The notes beneath the pieces were generated by a model. It worked only from the letters and a program-made list of their open reading frames with translations. It was not told the origin of the DNA and made no database searches. From positions 248,001-312,000 of the forward strand of contig NZ_MECJ01000011.1 in assembly GCF_014596475.1 (NCBI RefSeq): DNA of 64,000 nucleotides, read 5' to 3'. The stretch comes from Streptomyces sp. CBMA152. Lineage in GTDB: Bacteria > Actinomycetota > Actinomycetes > Streptomycetales > Streptomycetaceae. Position numbers and translations under genes: made by a program. The first letter of the stretch is position 1. Each line of letters starts with the position of its first letter. Below are positions 25,660 to 33,562 of the stretch, piece after piece.

Positions 25660-26064
25660 GTGACCACCCCGGATGACACCTCTGACCTCCTCGGTTCTTC
25701 CCGCTGGCGACTGCTGATCGCCGCACTGACCGCGCTTGCGGCCGATGCGGCCGACCAGCAGGCATGGCTCGCGGCGCATCGAGTCGAGACGGACGACCTG
25801 GCCCTCGACTTCGAGCACGCCCTCCGGACCGCTGCAACGCTGGCCGCGGCTGGACGCATCGAAGCGGACGTCATGGCACGCCTGGAGGCGATCGACGCCC
25901 GTTTCACAAATATGAGCGGGCAGCAGAACGCACACCGATGGACTCCGCAGGCCCTGGCAACCGATACAGGCTGGCACGAAGCCCGCGCCCAGGCCCGTCA
26001 GATTCTGACCGAACTGACCGGCGGTTGGAATTACCCGCTGCCCGACATAACCGTCATCCGCTAG
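25660..26064 (+). CDS. Small helical protein of unknown function
   Basis: 134 aa from GTG 25660. Soluble, helix-rich and Ala-rich, with LLIAALTALAADAADQQAWL and FEHALRTAATLAAAGRIEAD. It ends LTGGWNYPLPDITVIR. No membrane segment or recognisable catalytic motif. The RBS is weak, and GC and codon use are a little below the neighbours. It sits between a pseudogene and a gene-poor stretch, so it may be a resident of an eroding island; still, the frame is intact. Confidence 0.55.
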   Translation: MTTPDDTSDLLGSSRWRLLIAALTALAADAADQQAWLAAHRVETDDLALDFEHALRTAATLAAAGRIEADVMARLEAIDARFTNMSGQQNAHRWTPQALATDTGWHEARAQARQILTELTGGWNYPLPDITVIR

Positions 26065-26731
26065 CCAACACAACGGCCTCGACGCGGCCGTGTCGGGCCA
26101 GGCAGCCCGCTGCTCGACGTCTCCGACCCCAAACCAAAGAACCCGGCCACGACGTCAACGGCGCCCAAGGCGGCGGTACGCTCCTGTACGGCAAGGCATC
26201 CTCCTGGACCTGCATTCAGCCGAGAGAGAGCCACTCTGGGCGAGTAAGCCAGCAATGCGTTCGGCATCCAAGAGCACCCCGAAACGGGCGAGTTGGTGAT
26301 CTTCGGCGGCCGCGAGACCACCACCGCACCGGACGAAGCTGCGGAACCCTCCTCAGTCACCACGTCATCGCCGGGCTCCGTCCCGATGACGGGTTGGGCA
26401 CGCCCGACCGAGCCGGGCGACTTCCCGGACGGCTACTGGGACTGAAAAACCCCGCAAAGAGAACTTCAAGCAATACCCACCAGGTGGTGTTGAGTCAGCG
26501 GAGGCCTACTATCTGCGACTGGCCTTATTCAGCCACTTTGTAGGCGTACGAAGCGACACCCTCCGACGGCAATGAACTCGAAATTGCGCGTGAGCTCCGA
26601 GTATTCGATAGCCGGATGCGCGAGGCGAAGTCGAATTAAGGCCAGTAGGGAGAAACGCACCCTGGTCCCCTTGAGGGCCGAGAACGGCGCTGCCTAGCAT
26701 GCAGGAACTCGGGGGTTGACGGGAGGGACTC
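26065..26731. other. 667-bp stretch without a supportable gene
   Basis: Base composition is visibly lower in GC than the surroundings. One plus-strand frame (26257-26445) encodes about 62 residues that look protein-like (HPETGELVIFGGRETTTAPD, ending GDFPDGYWD) but has an upstream TAA and no start, so it is probably a remnant. The last 40 bases hold the leader and GGGAGGGA ribosome-binding site of the sigma-factor gene. Confidence 0.5.
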
Positions 26732-27367
26732 ATGGGGCACTCCACTATGCGGAACGAGGGACTGGCGCAGGCAATACCTACACCTCAGGACCGCACTCCC
26801 AAGGATCGGGCGCCAGTCGATTTGGATCAGCTGATCGGTCGTTGCCGAGAAGGGGATCCCAGGGCATGGGAACAGCTGATTCGTACGTACAGCCCTCTCG
26901 TATGGGCCGTCATTCGCTCGCAGGGCCTCAAGCAAGCCGATGGCGAGGACGTGTATCAACTCACATGGCAGAAACTCTTCGAGCACATACACAAGTTGGA
27001 ACAGCCCGGCAGGGTGGCGGCGTGGCTGGTCACCGTCGCCAAACGTGAGGCCATCAGCCGCGCCAGGCAGGCTCGCAGGATGGTCAGCGTCCCCGATCCC
27101 GCGGACTTCCTTCTCCCCGCGGACATGGCTGTCCCCGCACCCGAGGAGTGGACCATTGCCCGTTCGGACGGCGAGCGGCTGCGCACGGCCATCAGGAATC
27201 TGCCGGAAGAGCACCGGGCCCTCCTGGAGCTGCTCTTCGCCGAACCGCCGCTCAGCTACGACTACATAGCCGCATCCGTGGGAATGGCGCGAGGGTCGAT
27301 CGGTCCGACCCGTCGCCGCATTCTCGCCAAGATGCGCGGCGAGCTGGGGGGAGGCAAAACCGGCTGA
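26732..27367 (+). CDS. ECF-type RNA polymerase sigma factor
   Basis: 211 aa, ATG 26732 behind GGGAGGGA. Region 2: WEQLIRTYSPLVWAVIRSQG, then DGEDVYQLTWQKLFEHIHKL and VAAWLVTVAKREAISRARQ. Region 4: LRTAIRNLPEEHRALLELLF and YIAASVGMARGSIGPTRRRI (HTH). No anti-sigma gene adjoins. It converges on the MFS/MRHVH/P450 set with a strong terminator between. A regulatory link to that set is possible but only inferred from proximity. Confidence 0.9.
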   Translation: MGHSTMRNEGLAQAIPTPQDRTPKDRAPVDLDQLIGRCREGDPRAWEQLIRTYSPLVWAVIRSQGLKQADGEDVYQLTWQKLFEHIHKLEQPGRVAAWLVTVAKREAISRARQARRMVSVPDPADFLLPADMAVPAPEEWTIARSDGERLRTAIRNLPEEHRALLELLFAEPPLSYDYIAASVGMARGSIGPTRRRILAKMRGELGGGKTG

Positions 27368-27397
27368 GGGAAGTCCCGTTGAATTCCCGGTTGAACT

Positions 27398-27432
27398 CGC
27401 TGCTGCGGGATTTCATCCTGCCCGCAGCAGCG
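27398..27432. terminator. Strong hairpin between sigma factor and MFS gene
   Basis: CGCTGCTGCGGG (27398-27409) and CCCGCAGCAGCG (27421-27432) pair perfectly around an 11-base loop, 30 bases after the sigma-factor stop and about 90 after the convergent MFS stop. A factor-independent terminator serving both directions fits best. Confidence 0.75.
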
Positions 27433-27521
27433 GGGGTCAACTGCGCTACGGCTCACCCGGTGAAGCACTCGTGGCCGGTCTCGCACTTCCAGGAAGCCAA
27501 GGCCCGCTGTCGCCTTGATGG

Positions 27522-28730
27522 TCACTGGCGACGAGCGAGAGTGAGAACAACTGCCGTTCCGGTAATCCCAGTTGCTCCAATGACGACGCCAGGATGAAGA
27601 TGCGTACCCAGAGTGCCGGACAGCGCGACGCCCAGTCCTTGCACCGTCATGAGGCCACTGTTCTGCACCGTGAACAAGCGCCCTCGGTAGGTGGGAGCCG
27701 TCGCCGAGAGGATCAGCGGGTCGATGCCCTGGTTGCAGGCGAAGCCGGCCCCCGAGAGAGCCAGCAGAGCCGCCGCCATGGGAACGGACGGTCCCAAGAA
27801 GAATCCGATCAGCGGGATTTGCGAGCCCACGACCAAGGGAGTGATGAGGCGACGCCGAGTGTCCGGTGACAGCTGCGCCACCACGAGTTCGCCCACCACC
27901 GTACCGACGGCATAGCCGGTGAAGAGCCAGCCAGCCGCTGTCGCGGCGGAACCCGCTTCGGCGGTGTAAGCAACGGCGAGACCGTCACCCACGGACGAGA
28001 ATCCAGGGACGGCCCAGGTCAGCAGGACCAGTCGCCGTAGCGGCCTGTTGGCCCAGATATGGCGCAGCCCCTCCCCCGATTCCTTCACCACGGCTCGCAG
28101 GGTGCGTTCGCCGTCCGGTGCGGTGGCGGGAGCAGCCGGTGTCCAGAACCCGATGAGCACGGCCGAGACCACGAAACTGCACGCGTCCACGGTCAGCAGC
28201 CACAGCGGTCCGATCGCGGCCACCAGAACGCTGCCCACCGCGAATCCGAAGACGACCGCGGTCTGACTTATGGTCCGCAAGAGCGAACGGCCTAACGGAA
28301 AGAGATGTGCGTCCAGCAGGTGCGACAGGCTCGCGGCCCTGGCTCCCTGAAAGAGCGGCGCTATGAACCCGGTGATGAGCAGGAGTCCCAGGAGGGCGGG
28401 AATCGGCAGTCGGGGTATCAGCATTCCCGCGATGCAGACGGCGCTGAGCAGGTCACAGCAGACCAGTACACGCCGCGGCCGGAAGCGGTCGGCGAGTGAC
28501 GAAAGGACGGTGCCGCCCACGGCGTAGGGAAGAAACGAGCAGACGAGAACCAGCGCCGACCACAGGGCCGAGCCCGTTCGCTCGAAGATCAGGATCGACA
28601 GGGCGACCTCAGCGGCCAAGGTGCCGACCATGGACACGGCGTGCGCGGCGAACACGGCACGCATTCCCGGAACGCGGAGTACCGACCTGACCCCTGAAGC
28701 CGGGATCGTATCGACCGCGGACTGCTGCAC
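27522..28730 (-). CDS. MFS exporter of the MRHVH/P450 locus
   Basis: 402 aa from GTG 28730, with GGGGA about nine bases upstream. Twelve-helix MFS_3/EntS-like exporter: FAAHAVSMVGTLAAEVALSI (helix 1), FLPYAVGGTVLSSLADRFRP and RRVLVCCDLLSAV (motif A region), and LPIPALLGLLLITGFIAPLF. Same strand as, and downstream of, the P450 and the two minigenes, separated from them by a hairpin at 28758-28799. Likely exports the modified short peptide; that role is inferred from position only. Confidence 0.85.
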   Translation of the reverse strand: MQQSAVDTIPASGVRSVLRVPGMRAVFAAHAVSMVGTLAAEVALSILIFERTGSALWSALVLVCSFLPYAVGGTVLSSLADRFRPRRVLVCCDLLSAVCIAGMLIPRLPIPALLGLLLITGFIAPLFQGARAASLSHLLDAHLFPLGRSLLRTISQTAVVFGFAVGSVLVAAIGPLWLLTVDACSFVVSAVLIGFWTPAAPATAPDGERTLRAVVKESGEGLRHIWANRPLRRLVLLTWAVPGFSSVGDGLAVAYTAEAGSAATAAGWLFTGYAVGTVVGELVVAQLSPDTRRRLITPLVVGSQIPLIGFFLGPSVPMAAALLALSGAGFACNQGIDPLILSATAPTYRGRLFTVQNSGLMTVQGLGVALSGTLGTHLHPGVVIGATGITGTAVVLTLARRQ

Positions 28731-28757
28731 AGGCCGTCCCCAATTCTCACACCTTGA

Positions 28758-28799
28758 TCCTGCTGGACCCGGGCAGGGTACTGGCCGGGTCCAACAGGA
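28758..28799 (-). terminator. Hairpin between the minigenes and the MFS gene
   Basis: On the minus strand TCCTGTTGGACCCGG pairs with CCGGGTCCAGCAGGA over 15 positions, with one G-U pair, around a 12-base loop. It follows the second minigene by 31 bases. It could be an attenuator or partial terminator that lets the minigenes be transcribed more than the exporter, or a 3' stabiliser. Confidence 0.6.
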
Positions 28800-28829
28800 A
28801 CCTCACCTAGCTATGTGCTGCCTGGGGAA

Positions 28830-28847
28830 TCAGTGAACGTGACGCAT
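28830..28847 (-). CDS. Minigene B, pentapeptide MRHVH (RiPP precursor candidate)
   Basis: Eighteen bases, ATG CGT CAC GTT CAC TGA, encode MRHVH. A GAGGGGGA Shine-Dalgarno (28854-28861) sits six bases before the ATG. The unit is an exact copy of minigene A, 82 bases upstream on the same strand, with the same RBS-to-ATG spacing. Known: biarylitide gene bytA is also 18 bp (MRYYH) and its P450 crosslinks aromatic side chains. Met1, Arg2 and His5 are kept here; Tyr3 is replaced by His. A function as P450 substrate is inference; a regulatory short ORF is the main alternative. Confidence 0.65.
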   Translation of the reverse strand: MRHVH

Positions 28848-28911
28848 GATGTCTCCCCCTCCCGCATCGAGAGTGGTTGATCCGTTCCGTGCTCTCACAT
28901 GCGATGGGAAA

Positions 28912-28929
28912 TCAGTGAACGTGACGCAT
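28912..28929 (-). CDS. Minigene A, pentapeptide MRHVH (RiPP precursor candidate)
   Basis: The first of the two copies in transcription order, 77 bases after the P450 stop. The coding bases are identical to minigene B. The Shine-Dalgarno GAGGGGGA (28936-28943) is again six bases before the ATG. The flanks diverge outside RBS, ORF and about four bases after the stop, so selection appears to hold just the translated unit. Too short for ordinary gene finders. Two copies suggest gene dosage for a substrate. Confidence 0.65.
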   Translation of the reverse strand: MRHVH

Positions 28930-29006
28930 GGCCTTTCCCCCTCTCCCGTCCGGTGGGTATCTGACTCGTTCCGAAGGAGGCCTCCCGTGATTACGGAGAC
29001 CCCTCC

Positions 29007-30152
29007 TCAGAACGAAACCTCAAGGCTGTGCATCCCGTGTTCGGTCACGTTGGGGCGGGGCACGGGCTCGGAGACGAGCCGGGCGTTCGGATACCGGTGG
29101 CCGATGGCACCGAAGGCGATACGGGCCACCTGGACGGCGACCTGGGCGCCGAGGCAGGCGTGCGGTCCCCGGCCGAACCCGAGGTGACGGTTGGGCGTCC
29201 GGTCCCACTGCAGGGATTCGGGATCGGCGAACATCTTGGGGTCCCTGTTCGCCGCGCCGAGGAACATCGAGACGATCTCGCCCTTGCGGATCTTCTGGTC
29301 CCCGAGGACGGTGTCATGCACGCAGGCACGGCTCTCCACATGCACGGGGCCGGCAAACCTGACGAGTTCGTTGACCGCCTTGTCGTTGTCCACCGGGACC
29401 CGCTGCTCGGGCGGTATACGGAGCAACGCGAGCAACCCGGTCACCAGGAAGCGGCTGGCCGTCTGGAAGCCGGCCTGCAGGACGACGCGCAGTGAGTTGA
29501 GAAGTACCTCGTGGTCGACTCCCGCGCTCGGCGCCCGATGGACGACATGGGCGGTGAACCCGTCCGGCAGCGGTGACTTGAGCCATTCGCCGACCAGGCC
29601 GGTGAGTTCCGCTCGTGCCGCGACCCCGGGCTCGTAGCACTCGGGTCTGAGGCTGGAGTCCATCCCGTCCACGATGGTGTTCGACAGGGGGACGAACCAG
29701 TCCTTGTCCGGCTCGGGAACGCCCAGCAGGTGGGTGACTGCCCGCAGGGTCAGAGGTTCGGCCACCTTGGATACGAAATCGAAGGGCCCTTGCTCCTCCA
29801 CCGCGGCCAGCAACTCGTCAAGGGTGCGCCGGACTGTCCGCTCCAGACGGTCGGGGTCCGCCACCTTGAAGCCCTCAAGCATCAGATGACGGATCCGGGT
29901 GTGCTCCGGTGGGTCAAGGGTCTGAAGGCTGAGCAGGGACGGAGGGGTGTCCACACCCACGCGCCGCCAGTCCTGACAGAAGTTCTCCGCGTCCCGCAGA
30001 GCGGCGAAGGACTCCTCGTAGCCGGTCACCAGCCAGGCCTCGATGTCGGAGTCCCAGAGAACGCTGGACTGTTCGTGCCATCGCCGGTATATCGGATGGG
30101 GATCGAGCAGGGCAGCTGGATCGAGCAGGCTCAAGATGTTGGGGTCCGTCAC
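29007..30152 (-). CDS. Cytochrome P450, candidate pentapeptide-crosslinking enzyme
   Basis: 381 aa from GTG 30152 with GGGAG upstream. P450 landmarks: K-helix region NELVRF (E262/R265) and heme loop FGRGPHACLG with ligand Cys333. The I-helix motif, usually AGx(D/E)T, reads A227-G-F-Q-T231, so the acid is replaced by Gln. N-terminus MTDPNILSLLDPAALLDPHP is typical of soluble bacterial P450s. No ferredoxin gene is adjacent. Location directly before two MRHVH minigenes and an exporter suggests it installs a side-chain crosslink, as BytO does on MRYYH. Confidence 0.92.
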   Translation of the reverse strand: MTDPNILSLLDPAALLDPHPIYRRWHEQSSVLWDSDIEAWLVTGYEESFAALRDAENFCQDWRRVGVDTPPSLLSLQTLDPPEHTRIRHLMLEGFKVADPDRLERTVRRTLDELLAAVEEQGPFDFVSKVAEPLTLRAVTHLLGVPEPDKDWFVPLSNTIVDGMDSSLRPECYEPGVAARAELTGLVGEWLKSPLPDGFTAHVVHRAPSAGVDHEVLLNSLRVVLQAGFQTASRFLVTGLLALLRIPPEQRVPVDNDKAVNELVRFAGPVHVESRACVHDTVLGDQKIRKGEIVSMFLGAANRDPKMFADPESLQWDRTPNRHLGFGRGPHACLGAQVAVQVARIAFGAIGHRYPNARLVSEPVPRPNVTEHGMHSLEVSF

Positions 30153-30532
30153 GCACCCACTCCCTTCATACGTATTCGGGTCAGCCCCCGGACGAGAACC
30201 ACCCCGGGGGAACTCACGCCTGGCTCAACTGGCCGAACAACACCGGCACTTGGCGCGCTGGGCCACAACCGTCCGGGTCAGCTCTGCCTCGCGGGTCTCA
30301 CACCCTGCCTCCCCACTGGAGCCGCGCCGAACGTGCCTGCCAACCAATACAGAGGCGCGAACGACGTCCCAGATACATCCCGATGCCGTCTTCCTTCGAA
30401 CTCCTTCGAAACCTCTGGATCCACCCCTCGGCGTGTTACTTACGGAAGGCCCAACTCCACCGGAAGCGCCGGTGAACGCCCCTCCGATCTGGTGGTGTTG
30501 CGGCCCCAGTTGTTCGGCCGGACGCGCCGAGT
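30153..30532. other. 380-bp intergenic region upstream of the P450
   Basis: Holds the P450 promoter and leader on the minus strand and the end of the conserved protein at 30533. A six-codon ORF (MKGVGA, 30149-30169) overlaps the P450 start but lacks an RBS. No inverted repeat or other gene is supported. Confidence 0.5.
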
Positions 30533-30883
30533 TCAGAGCCAGCGCTGTGCCGCTTCGACGCTGTCCCCGCCGCTCGTGTTGAACGCGATGGCAGCCTGGG
30601 GCGCATGGCGGCGGATCAGGTTCACGATCTGCTCGAAGAGCGGAAGCAGCGGCTCTGCCTTGCGGATCCCGCCCCCGACGACCACTACGTCCCACGGCCG
30701 CTTGGTCAGCGACGCGATGAGGGTGGGCTCGGCCGCTTCGTTGAACTCGATGAGCGTCATCTCCGCGTCGATGCCGTGCGCGCCGAACCGGGTCAACTCC
30801 GCCTCGAGAGCCGCGCGAAGAGCCTCTCCGTCGATGCCGGGAATCGCTTGCGGGTCGTAACCGAGAACAAGTGCAGTAGGCAT
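30533..30883 (-). CDS. Conserved small protein of unknown function
   Basis: 116 aa: ALVLGYDPQAIPGIDGEALR, then PWDVVVVGGGIRKAEPLLPL, FEQIVNLIRRHAPQAAIAFN and DSVEAAQRWL. A small alpha/beta fold with the pattern of a widespread uncharacterised family, resembling a CheY/flavodoxin-like sheet. No catalytic residues stand out. Monocistronic. Confidence 0.75.
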   Translation of the reverse strand: MPTALVLGYDPQAIPGIDGEALRAALEAELTRFGAHGIDAEMTLIEFNEAAEPTLIASLTKRPWDVVVVGGGIRKAEPLLPLFEQIVNLIRRHAPQAAIAFNTSGGDSVEAAQRWL

Positions 30884-31088
30884 GCGGGCAACCTATCGTG
30901 CCCACCCGGGGAGGATCCTCCCTGGTAGGCCTGCTGCTCGTAGCCCTAAGTGACCGCCGGGCAGGGCGAGTTCAGAGACACCCCCGCGCACATCAACCCC
31001 CACGGGCGAGCATCAGGCCCGACCCGACCAGGGGGCACCAGGCCGGGCGTACGCCCCAACACCCCTCCAGTCACAGCTTGATAACGTC

Positions 31089-31106
31089 CAGCCAGCACCC
31101 TGGCTG
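31089..31106. promoter_or_regulatory. Inverted repeat upstream of the aminopeptidase
   Basis: CAGCCAG and CTGGCTG flank four bases, about 22-39 bases before the start codon at 31128. The position suits an operator in the promoter of the secreted aminopeptidase gene. Confidence 0.35.
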
Positions 31107-31127
31107 TAACATTGCACATGTCACATC

Positions 31128-32762
31128 ATGCTCTCCATGAGAAAAGTCATCGCCCTGCTCTCGGCCGCAACGGCCGTCGCAGCCCTCACCGGAGTGTCCG
31201 CGGGCACCGCATCCGCCGGCGCCACATCCCACGAGGACACCGGGCAGGGAAAGCTCGTCTGGAGCTCCTGCAACGACACCACCACGCCCGCGCTGCAGTG
31301 CGCGATGCTCGACGTGCCGGTGGACTACGCGCATCCGAACGGGCGCAAGATCAAGATCAAGGTGAACCGGCTCCCCGCCACCGCGCCCAAGGACAAGCAG
31401 CAGGGCCCGATCCTGCTCAACCCCGGTGGCCCCGGGGACTCAGGGCTCTGGATGCCCGCCTACATCGCCGGGCAGATACCGAAGGACGTCGCCTCGACGT
31501 ACGACTGGATCGGCTTCGACCCGCGGGGGACCAACGCCAGCGAGCCCCATGTCATCTGCGACGCCCACTACCTCGACGGTGCGCGGCCCGACTACCAGGT
31601 GAGCCAGGGCACTTCGAAGGCCTGGCTGGCGAAGGCGGCCGGATACGCCGCCGACTGCGCCGCCGACTGGTCCTGGCTGCTGCCGCACATGACCACCGTC
31701 GACAGCGCGCGCGACATGGACAGCATCCGCCGGGCGCTCGGAGCGCCGAAGATCAACTTCTACGGCGGCTCCTGGGGCACCTCGCTGGGCTCCACCTACG
31801 GCCAGCTCTTCCCGTCGCGCGTACGACGGATGGTGCTGGACAGCATCGTCGGCCCCACCATCAGCTGGTACGACCACAACATCCTGCAGGACAAGGAACA
31901 CCAGCGCCGCTTCGACGCGTTCGCGGCGTGGACGGCCAAGGCCGATTCGGTCTACCACCTCGGTACGGACGCCGCCGCGGTGAAGAAGGCGTACGACCAG
32001 GTCGAGTCCGCGCTGCGGACCAACCCTGTGGTCGCCTCCCCGGCCCCCGGCAAGATCGGCCCGGCCGAGTTCGAGGACACCTTCTACGGCGGTGGGTACA
32101 ACTTCCTGCGCTGGCCCCGGATGGCCACCGTGCTCTCCGCCTATCTCACCCAGCACGACACCCAGCCGCTGAACATCGCGTACAACAAGTACGCGGCGCC
32201 CGGCTCCGACGACGGCACCTTCCCCGCGTACAACGCCGCCCAGTGCACCGAGAACGCCTGGCCGCGCGACTGGGAGTTCTGGAAGAAGGACCAGGCCAAG
32301 GTCAACGCCGAGGCGCCTTTCTACACGTACAACAACATGTGGTACAACGCCGCTTGCATGTTCTGGCCCTACCAGGGCAACCAGGCGGGCCGGATGAAGA
32401 TCACCGGCAAGGGCCTGCCGCCCGTCCTGCTCTTCCAGGCCACCGAGGACGCCGCCACCCCGTACCAGGGCGGGCTGGCCATGCACGACGCGCTGCCCGG
32501 CTCGAAGCTGGTCGTCCAGAACGGCGGCAGCTTCCACGAGATCCTCTTCCACGGCAACGCGTGCCTCGACGACACCTTCACCTCCTATCTCCGCGACGGC
32601 AGCCTCCCCAAGGGCAAGGGCCGCATCGCCAAGACCTGTGCCCCCGAGGCTGACCCGACCCCCACCTACGTGACCCCGACCCCGGCGCTCACCGCCAAGC
32701 ACACCGCCGCCACTCCCCTCTCCCCCACCGACCCCGAGGCCGTCCACGGCGTACTCCGGTGA
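31128..32762 (+). CDS. Secreted tripeptidyl aminopeptidase-like alpha/beta hydrolase
   Basis: 544 aa; starts at 31128 or, nine bases later, 31137 are equally likely as neither has a clear RBS. Signal peptide (VIALLSAATAVAALTGVSAG). Alpha/beta-hydrolase core: LLNPGGPGDSG (oxyanion HGG-like loop), DWIGFDPRGT, and nucleophile elbow YGGSWGTSLG. C-terminal TAP-like domain has PVLLFQATEDAATPYQGG with the acid and NGGSFHEILF with the His. Known: the Streptomyces Tap/SlpD/SlpE group removes tripeptides from secreted proteins. A Pro/Thr tail follows. Confidence 0.92.
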   Translation: MLSMRKVIALLSAATAVAALTGVSAGTASAGATSHEDTGQGKLVWSSCNDTTTPALQCAMLDVPVDYAHPNGRKIKIKVNRLPATAPKDKQQGPILLNPGGPGDSGLWMPAYIAGQIPKDVASTYDWIGFDPRGTNASEPHVICDAHYLDGARPDYQVSQGTSKAWLAKAAGYAADCAADWSWLLPHMTTVDSARDMDSIRRALGAPKINFYGGSWGTSLGSTYGQLFPSRVRRMVLDSIVGPTISWYDHNILQDKEHQRRFDAFAAWTAKADSVYHLGTDAAAVKKAYDQVESALRTNPVVASPAPGKIGPAEFEDTFYGGGYNFLRWPRMATVLSAYLTQHDTQPLNIAYNKYAAPGSDDGTFPAYNAAQCTENAWPRDWEFWKKDQAKVNAEAPFYTYNNMWYNAACMFWPYQGNQAGRMKITGKGLPPVLLFQATEDAATPYQGGLAMHDALPGSKLVVQNGGSFHEILFHGNACLDDTFTSYLRDGSLPKGKGRIAKTCAPEADPTPTYVTPTPALTAKHTAATPLSPTDPEAVHGVLR

Positions 32763-32789
32763 CCCATTGAATCAACCAGCCACAACCGT

Positions 32790-32818
32790 ACGGCCGTTGG
32801 CACCCAGCCAACGGCCGT
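32790..32818 (+). terminator. Terminator hairpin after the aminopeptidase
   Basis: ACGGCCGTTGGC and GCCAACGGCCGT pair perfectly over 12 bp around a 5-base loop, 27 bases after the stop at 32762. Confidence 0.85.
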
Positions 32819-32938
32819 CGGTCGTGCTCCAACGCCTCGTAGATCCTTTACCGACAGCGGATCTGAAGAATCGATATCTCCGGAGCGAGGTGGCCAAAAA
32901 CCTGCGGGCCGGCTCATTCGCCTCTACACTGCCGAAGG

Positions 32939-33562
32939 ATGGGGGCGCTACTCATATCGGTCTTCGCTGTCACAGTAAGCGCGGTCGTTCCATTCGTCGT
33001 GGAGATATACAAGGGGACCAGAGCGACGCAGGAACAAAGTTACATTGCGGGAATCAGCGCATGCGCTGAACTCGCGGCGAGCTCGCCGGGGACTCCTGCG
33101 GGATATTGCCACCTCAAGTACGTCATCATAAACCAGTCGCAGAACGCGATCCATGACGTCATCGTCGTGCAGCCGCGCTGGCGGCCACAGCATCCGATCA
33201 GCGTGATCAATGCCGGAACCCGTCATGAGGAAGCGGATCTGACACTCCGCCGCATTGATCCAGGGTTCACCAGCTATCCCGTGGGAATCATTTTCAAGGA
33301 CGGCCAGGGCAGGGTCTGGCACAAACATCATGTGGCCGAGCGCGTACGCAAGGCCATCGACCCTCCCCGTACCGTCCATGACTACGTGCCGCACAAGAAC
33401 CCTCTGGGGATGACCAAAGTGAGCAAACGAGTCGGCGGCGGCCTGGCCGCGCTCGTCATGCTCGCCTTCCTCACATACGGACTCATCAGCTTCGTCGACA
33501 ACTGGAAGACACGGGATACGCCCAGCTCCCCAAACCAATCGGCAGGTAGTCATGGACGCTGA
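32939..33562 (+). CDS. Two-helix membrane protein, first of a paralogous pair
   Basis: 207 aa. N-terminal helix (LLISVFAVTVSAVVPFVVEI), a beta-rich domain of about 120 residues (LKYVIINQSQNAIHDVIVVQ, then FTSYPVGIIFKDGQGRVWHK) and a C-terminal helix (GGLAALVMLAFLTYGLISFV). Start and downstream bases are less GC-rich than usual. Overlaps the next gene by 11 bp. Shares with it the pattern V-I-x-N-x-S/A-x3-I-x-D-V-x-V and the FxDxQGRxW motif, so the two are diverged duplicates. Family unknown; perhaps a two-subunit membrane assembly. Confidence 0.75.
   Translation: MGALLISVFAVTVSAVVPFVVEIYKGTRATQEQSYIAGISACAELAASSPGTPAGYCHLKYVIINQSQNAIHDVIVVQPRWRPQHPISVINAGTRHEEADLTLRRIDPGFTSYPVGIIFKDGQGRVWHKHHVAERVRKAIDPPRTVHDYVPHKNPLGMTKVSKRVGGGLAALVMLAFLTYGLISFVDNWKTRDTPSSPNQSAGSHGR

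Noticed and set aside
30149..30169. Six-codon ORF MKGVGA overlapping the P450 start
   Set aside because: Looked like a third minigene, but it has no Shine-Dalgarno and no resemblance to MRHVH; overlap with the P450 start explains it.
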